A DNA stretch of 8,373 bases from Candidatus Sifarchaeum subterraneum. Lineage in GTDB: Archaea; Asgardarchaeota; Sifarchaeia; Sifarchaeales; Sifarchaeaceae. The notes under the pieces are model-generated. The model did not search any database and was not told the DNA's origin. It was given only the letters and a program-made list of their open reading frames with translations. The stretch spans positions 1-8,373 of the forward strand of contig JAECRX010000156.1 of NCBI GenBank assembly GCA_016292335.1, given 5' to 3'. The translations under genes and the position numbers were made by a program. Shown in pieces: positions 5,940 to 8,373 of this stretch. Each line of letters starts with the position of its first letter. Position 1 is the first letter of the stretch.

Positions 5940-7295
5940 TTAAAATTCAGGCGGCTGTTTGCCAAACGCTTGGAGGCCAGGAATTCTTGGAAGTCCCCTT
6001 CTTTTGCCAAATCTCTTAAACATTTTAAGCATAGTAAAATAATTATTTAAAAGTTCCTTGGCTTCTCTTGGATCTGTCCCACTTCCTCTGGCTATGCGAT
6101 TTAATCTTGATTTTTTGATCATTTTCGGATTTTCCTTTTCTTCTATCGTCATACTATCCATGATATAAACCCATTTATCCATCTTTTCTTCAGCAATGTC
6201 TTCAATACCATTTGGCATTTTAAGGCTACCAAAAGAAGGCAAAAAGGAAAAAAGCTTTCTGAGGGGTCCCATTTTCCTTGTTTTCTTGATTTGATCATAC
6301 ATATCTTGAAGTGAAAATTTACCTCTAAGTATGGCTTTTGCTAGTTCTCTTTCTGGTTCTGCCTCTGCTTCTTTTATCTGTTCAAGGAGTGATTTCAAAT
6401 CTCCCATTCCAAGCAATCTACCCACAAATCTTGGAGGGTTAAATGGTTCGATATCTTCGATTTTTTCTCCCGTTCCTACAAATTTTATTGGAGCACCTGT
6501 TGCAGCAACGGCAGATATAGCTCCTCCTCCTCTAGCAGAGCCATCTAGTTTTGTTACAAAAATGCTGCCTATTTCCGTAGCCTCGTGAAATGCTTTCGCT
6601 TGAGCATATGCTTGTTGTCCTAAAGTGCCATCGATAACTAGAATTATCTCATCTGCTTTGATTGCATTAGCGATGTTCTTCATTTCTCTTAAGAGACCTT
6701 TTTCTTCTTTATGGCGGCCTGCTGTGTCAACAAAAATTAGTTCATATCCCCCTTGTTTGAACTGGGCAATCCCCTTCCTTGCCAAGGAAACTGGTTTTTT
6801 AGCATCCAGATGACCATATATTGGAATTCCTGCCGAATCAGCTAATTGGTTTAATTGTTCAAATGCACCCGGTCTGAATGTATCAGCACACACAAGGCCT
6901 GTCTTGACACCTCTTTTCTTAAAATATCTCGCTAATTTTGCCGCAGTGGTGGTTTTTCCAGATCCCTGGATACCCACAAGCATTATTATCTTGGACTTTC
7001 CAGGTGAAAATTCTAAAGGCACGCTTTTCTTTCCGAGAACCTCGGTTAATTCATCATACACCATTTTAACAATATATTGTCTGCGGGTGACTCCTGGGGG
7101 TAGTTTTTCGGATAAAGCCCTTTTTTCAATTCTTTCTGAAAGTTCAAAAACAAGTTCAACATTCACATCGGCCTGTAGTAATGCCCTTTGCAACTCTAAA
7201 ACGAATTCTTTCACGACTTTTTCATCGACAAATGATGCACGAGTAAGTTTTTCAAAAGCTCTTTTAAGTCCACTTGAAAGTTTCTCTAGAACCAT
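5940..7295 (-). CDS. srp54: signal recognition particle protein SRP54
   Basis: SRP54 is the GTPase of the signal recognition particle. It binds SRP RNA and signal sequences of nascent membrane and secreted proteins, and docks to FtsY at the membrane. Residues are numbered from the upstream ATG at 7310. The N-domain helices span about 6-100; the G-domain has the P-loop GIQGSGKTTTAAKLA (113-127), DTFRPGAFEQL (143-153), DTAGR (195-199), TKLDGSARGGGA (253-264) and FVGTGEKIEDIEPF (277-290). The M domain has FSLQDMYDQIKK (332-343), then SRLNRIARGSGTDPREAKELL (401-421), the SRP RNA-binding signature. I place the start at the second ATG (7295), giving MVLEKLSSGLKRAF, because five G's sit 8 bases upstream and the family starts there; the ATG at 7310 would add five residues. 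It is the first gene of the operon. Confidence 0.97.
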   Translation of the reverse strand: MVLEKLSSGLKRAFEKLTRASFVDEKVVKEFVLELQRALLQADVNVELVFELSERIEKRALSEKLPPGVTRRQYIVKMVYDELTEVLGKKSVPLEFSPGKSKIIMLVGIQGSGKTTTAAKLARYFKKRGVKTGLVCADTFRPGAFEQLNQLADSAGIPIYGHLDAKKPVSLARKGIAQFKQGGYELIFVDTAGRHKEEKGLLREMKNIANAIKADEIILVIDGTLGQQAYAQAKAFHEATEIGSIFVTKLDGSARGGGAISAVAATGAPIKFVGTGEKIEDIEPFNPPRFVGRLLGMGDLKSLLEQIKEAEAEPERELAKAILRGKFSLQDMYDQIKKTRKMGPLRKLFSFLPSFGSLKMPNGIEDIAEEKMDKWVYIMDSMTIEEKENPKMIKKSRLNRIARGSGTDPREAKELLNNYFTMLKMFKRFGKRRGLPRIPGLQAFGKQPPEF

Positions 7296-7395
7296 TTTTA
7301 AAGCCCCCATATCCTATACTCAAAATAAAATTGGAAATTTAAGTAAAGAATAGAATTTCTTCATTTTGAGACGCTATGTTGAATTTTTTTGTTGT

Positions 7396-7413
7396 TTTAT
7401 ATTTATATTTCAA
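7396..7413 (-). promoter_or_regulatory. candidate operon promoter (BRE + TATA) upstream of srp54
   Basis: Minus strand TTGAAATATAAATATAAA combines a purine-rich BRE-like GAAA with a long TATA box, about 100 bp before the SRP54 start. Initiation would be expected near 7370. A weaker TATA-like TACTTAAATTT near 7339-7349 could give a shorter leader. It is the best box in the region and would serve the seven-gene operon. Confidence 0.5.
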
Positions 7414-7479
7414 GCTTTTTAAACTTAAAAAAAATCCTTCTCAACTAATTTTTAGAAGATATCAAGAGGGGAAAAATAT

Positions 7480-7791
7480 TTGTTTTCCATGCTGAACAAT
7501 GTAACATCAATTAAAAATTTTTTTAAATTTTGCTTTTTCCCCTTTCGAAAGGAAAGAGTATGTTTGAAAATACAAAATTTTAATTCAAAAAAATACTTGC
7601 CTACATATCCTCAAATGTTCAATAATGAAGAAAATGAAGAAGGTATTATTTTGAAAACATCAAGCTTAACTAAGCTTCAATCTAGTTTTTCAAAGAAAAT
7701 AGGTTTTAAAAATAGAACGGTTATTGGATCACTCCTAAATAAAGCCTATCGGCAATATTATTGTCCATTAAAAACAAAAAGAAAATATTAA
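7480..7791 (+). CDS. unknown small basic protein (103 residues), possibly real
   Basis: I do not recognise this protein. It starts at TTG with GAGGGG 8 bases upstream (7466-7471), a normal spacing; the ATG at 7489 is an alternative but is too far from that site. The product is strongly basic (about 15 Lys and 5 Arg against 5 Glu and no Asp), with an aromatic cluster FFKFCFFPF near residues 14-22 and a basic tail (KTKRKY). Base content is about 25% G+C, so a stop should occur roughly every 11-12 codons by chance; a 103-codon open frame is unlikely to be random, although no domain, signal peptide or membrane helix is evident. It is divergent from SRP54 and shares the AT-rich promoter region at 7311-7479, with TATA-like sequence at 7396-7410 that could serve either strand. 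Confidence 0.4.
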   Translation: MFSMLNNVTSIKNFFKFCFFPFRKERVCLKIQNFNSKKYLPTYPQMFNNEENEEGIILKTSSLTKLQSSFSKKIGFKNRTVIGSLLNKAYRQYYCPLKTKRKY

Positions 7792-7935
7792 AAGCAAATA
7801 AACTTTTAAAAATTAGATAGTCATGAAGTTAAAAATTCATAACAAAAGATTTTTTAAGGAAAAAACGTGTCAACTCAACATAAAATTAATAAGCAATGAT
7901 CGGAGTTAGATTGACGTACTAAGGAGGAAAAAGAA
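7792..7935. other. leader of the small membrane protein gene
   Basis: This AT-rich spacer holds A/T runs that could act as a promoter (for example around 7882-7895) but no box I would choose. It ends in a clear AAGGAGG ribosome-binding site (7921-7927), 8 bases before the ATG at 7936. Confidence 0.4.
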
Positions 7936-8268
7936 ATGGCAAAAGACAAGGTCTATGGAGTTCTAATACTAGTCTTTTCTTTATTGATTGTGATAGTCTA
8001 CACATATTGGACCATATGGCTGCAACTTGGGTTGCCAGCATTTCTTGACGTAGTACCATTCGTAGGTTCTATCATAAATGCGAGTAATATCCTTTGGGCT
8101 TTGATTGTTCCCGTATACCTTGCTGTCGTGATCATTCTTCTCATCGCTGCGTGGATTGGCTTTACAATGGCTACCACCCCACCACCAGCTCCTATCGAAG
8201 CCGAGGAATTTGAAGACTTAGAAGAATTTGAAGCCGAGCCCGAAACAGAGGAAGAAGAGGAAGACTAA
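7936..8268 (+). CDS. two-helix membrane protein with acidic tail, possibly DPM2-like
   Basis: This 110-residue protein has two membrane helices, about residues 6-29 (VYGVLILVFSLLIVIVYTYW) and 53-78 (ILWALIVPVYLAVVIILLIA), joined by a loop with PAFLDVVPFVG. After a proline hinge (TTPPPAP) comes a tail of about 24 residues that is mostly Glu and Asp. The membrane part resembles eukaryotic DPM2, the small regulatory subunit of dolichol-phosphate-mannose synthase: DxVxG, then SL..., Y-Y-T-x-W at the end of helix 1, then a proline and a second helix ending in GxxxxxM. DPM2 anchors and stabilises the catalytic subunit in the membrane. The acidic tail is not part of DPM2. The gene has a strong AAGGAGG site and stands alone, so context does not help. 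The membrane-protein call is firm; the DPM2 link is by eye. Confidence 0.8.
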   Translation: MAKDKVYGVLILVFSLLIVIVYTYWTIWLQLGLPAFLDVVPFVGSIINASNILWALIVPVYLAVVIILLIAAWIGFTMATTPPPAPIEAEEFEDLEEFEAEPETEEEEED

Positions 8269-8373
8269 TCATCCCCAAAAGAATCGGTAAGTGCAAGTAC
8301 TTACACATACTCACACTAATCAGTATCCCAAAGCAGACAAACTGTCAAATCACAGACACTATTTCACTTCACT
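8269..8373. other. end of window, no gene; small inverted repeat
   Basis: No open frame of note lies here on either strand. GTAAGT (8287-8292) and ACTTAC (8299-8304) form a perfect 6-bp stem with a 6-base loop, 18 bases after the stop of the membrane protein gene. No T-run follows, so it is not a clear terminator. Confidence 0.4.

Noticed and set aside
6331..7353. Plus-strand reading frames of 85, 62 and 149 codons inside srp54.
   Set aside because: They are antisense shadows of the SRP54 G and N domains; the 149-codon frame shows no family likeness.
8287..8304. GTAAGT/ACTTAC inverted repeat as a terminator or operator.
   Set aside because: The stem is only 6 bp and no T-run follows, so no function can be assigned.
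1..8373. CRISPR arrays, tRNA or rRNA genes, insertion sequences.
   Set aside because: No regularly spaced direct repeats, cloverleaf-type sequence, rRNA segments, transposase genes or terminal inverted repeats were seen.

Overview
The window is archaeal. A tight minus-strand run of seven genes (7295 down to 1594) encodes proteins found in archaea and eukaryotes, or only in archaea: SRP54, a TrmY-type tRNA methyltransferase, Pus10, ribosomal protein L21e, RNA polymerase subunit F (Rpb4), a DUF655 protein and the KsgA/Dim1 rRNA dimethyltransferase. The DNA is AT-rich, with archaeal TATA-like boxes, Shine-Dalgarno motifs and several TTG starts. The sequence alone does not fix the lineage. A possible DPM2-like membrane protein would suit an Asgard-type or related archaeon, but that is a guess.

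Left flank (1-1593): a HEPN-domain gene enters from outside the window. At its ATGA stop/start overlap lies what looks like a frameshifted remnant of its usual MNT nucleotidyltransferase partner. Next come a decayed-looking stretch of about 310 bp, a six-helix half-length MFS transporter on the minus strand, and a 342-bp AT-rich spacer with a promoter candidate and a weak hairpin.

Core (1594-7310): the seven genes share one strand with gaps of 28-67 bp, so they are probably transcribed together from a promoter near 7400. Four act on RNA or the ribosome: Pus10 makes pseudouridine 54 in tRNA, TrmY methylates that base to m1-pseudouridine, KsgA dimethylates 16S rRNA, and L21e is a ribosomal protein. 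SRP54 targets nascent membrane proteins and RpoF is part of the polymerase stalk. The TrmY homologue has lost the usual residues of its C-terminal knot. Three starts are TTG, and two of these overlap the stop of an upstream mini-ORF in a TTGA arrangement.

Right flank (7311-8373): a divergent AT-rich promoter region, a 103-codon basic ORF of unknown function, then a 110-residue two-helix membrane protein with a very acidic tail. The layout of its membrane part resembles the eukaryotic dolichol-phosphate-mannose synthase subunit DPM2. The last 105 bases hold only a small inverted repeat.
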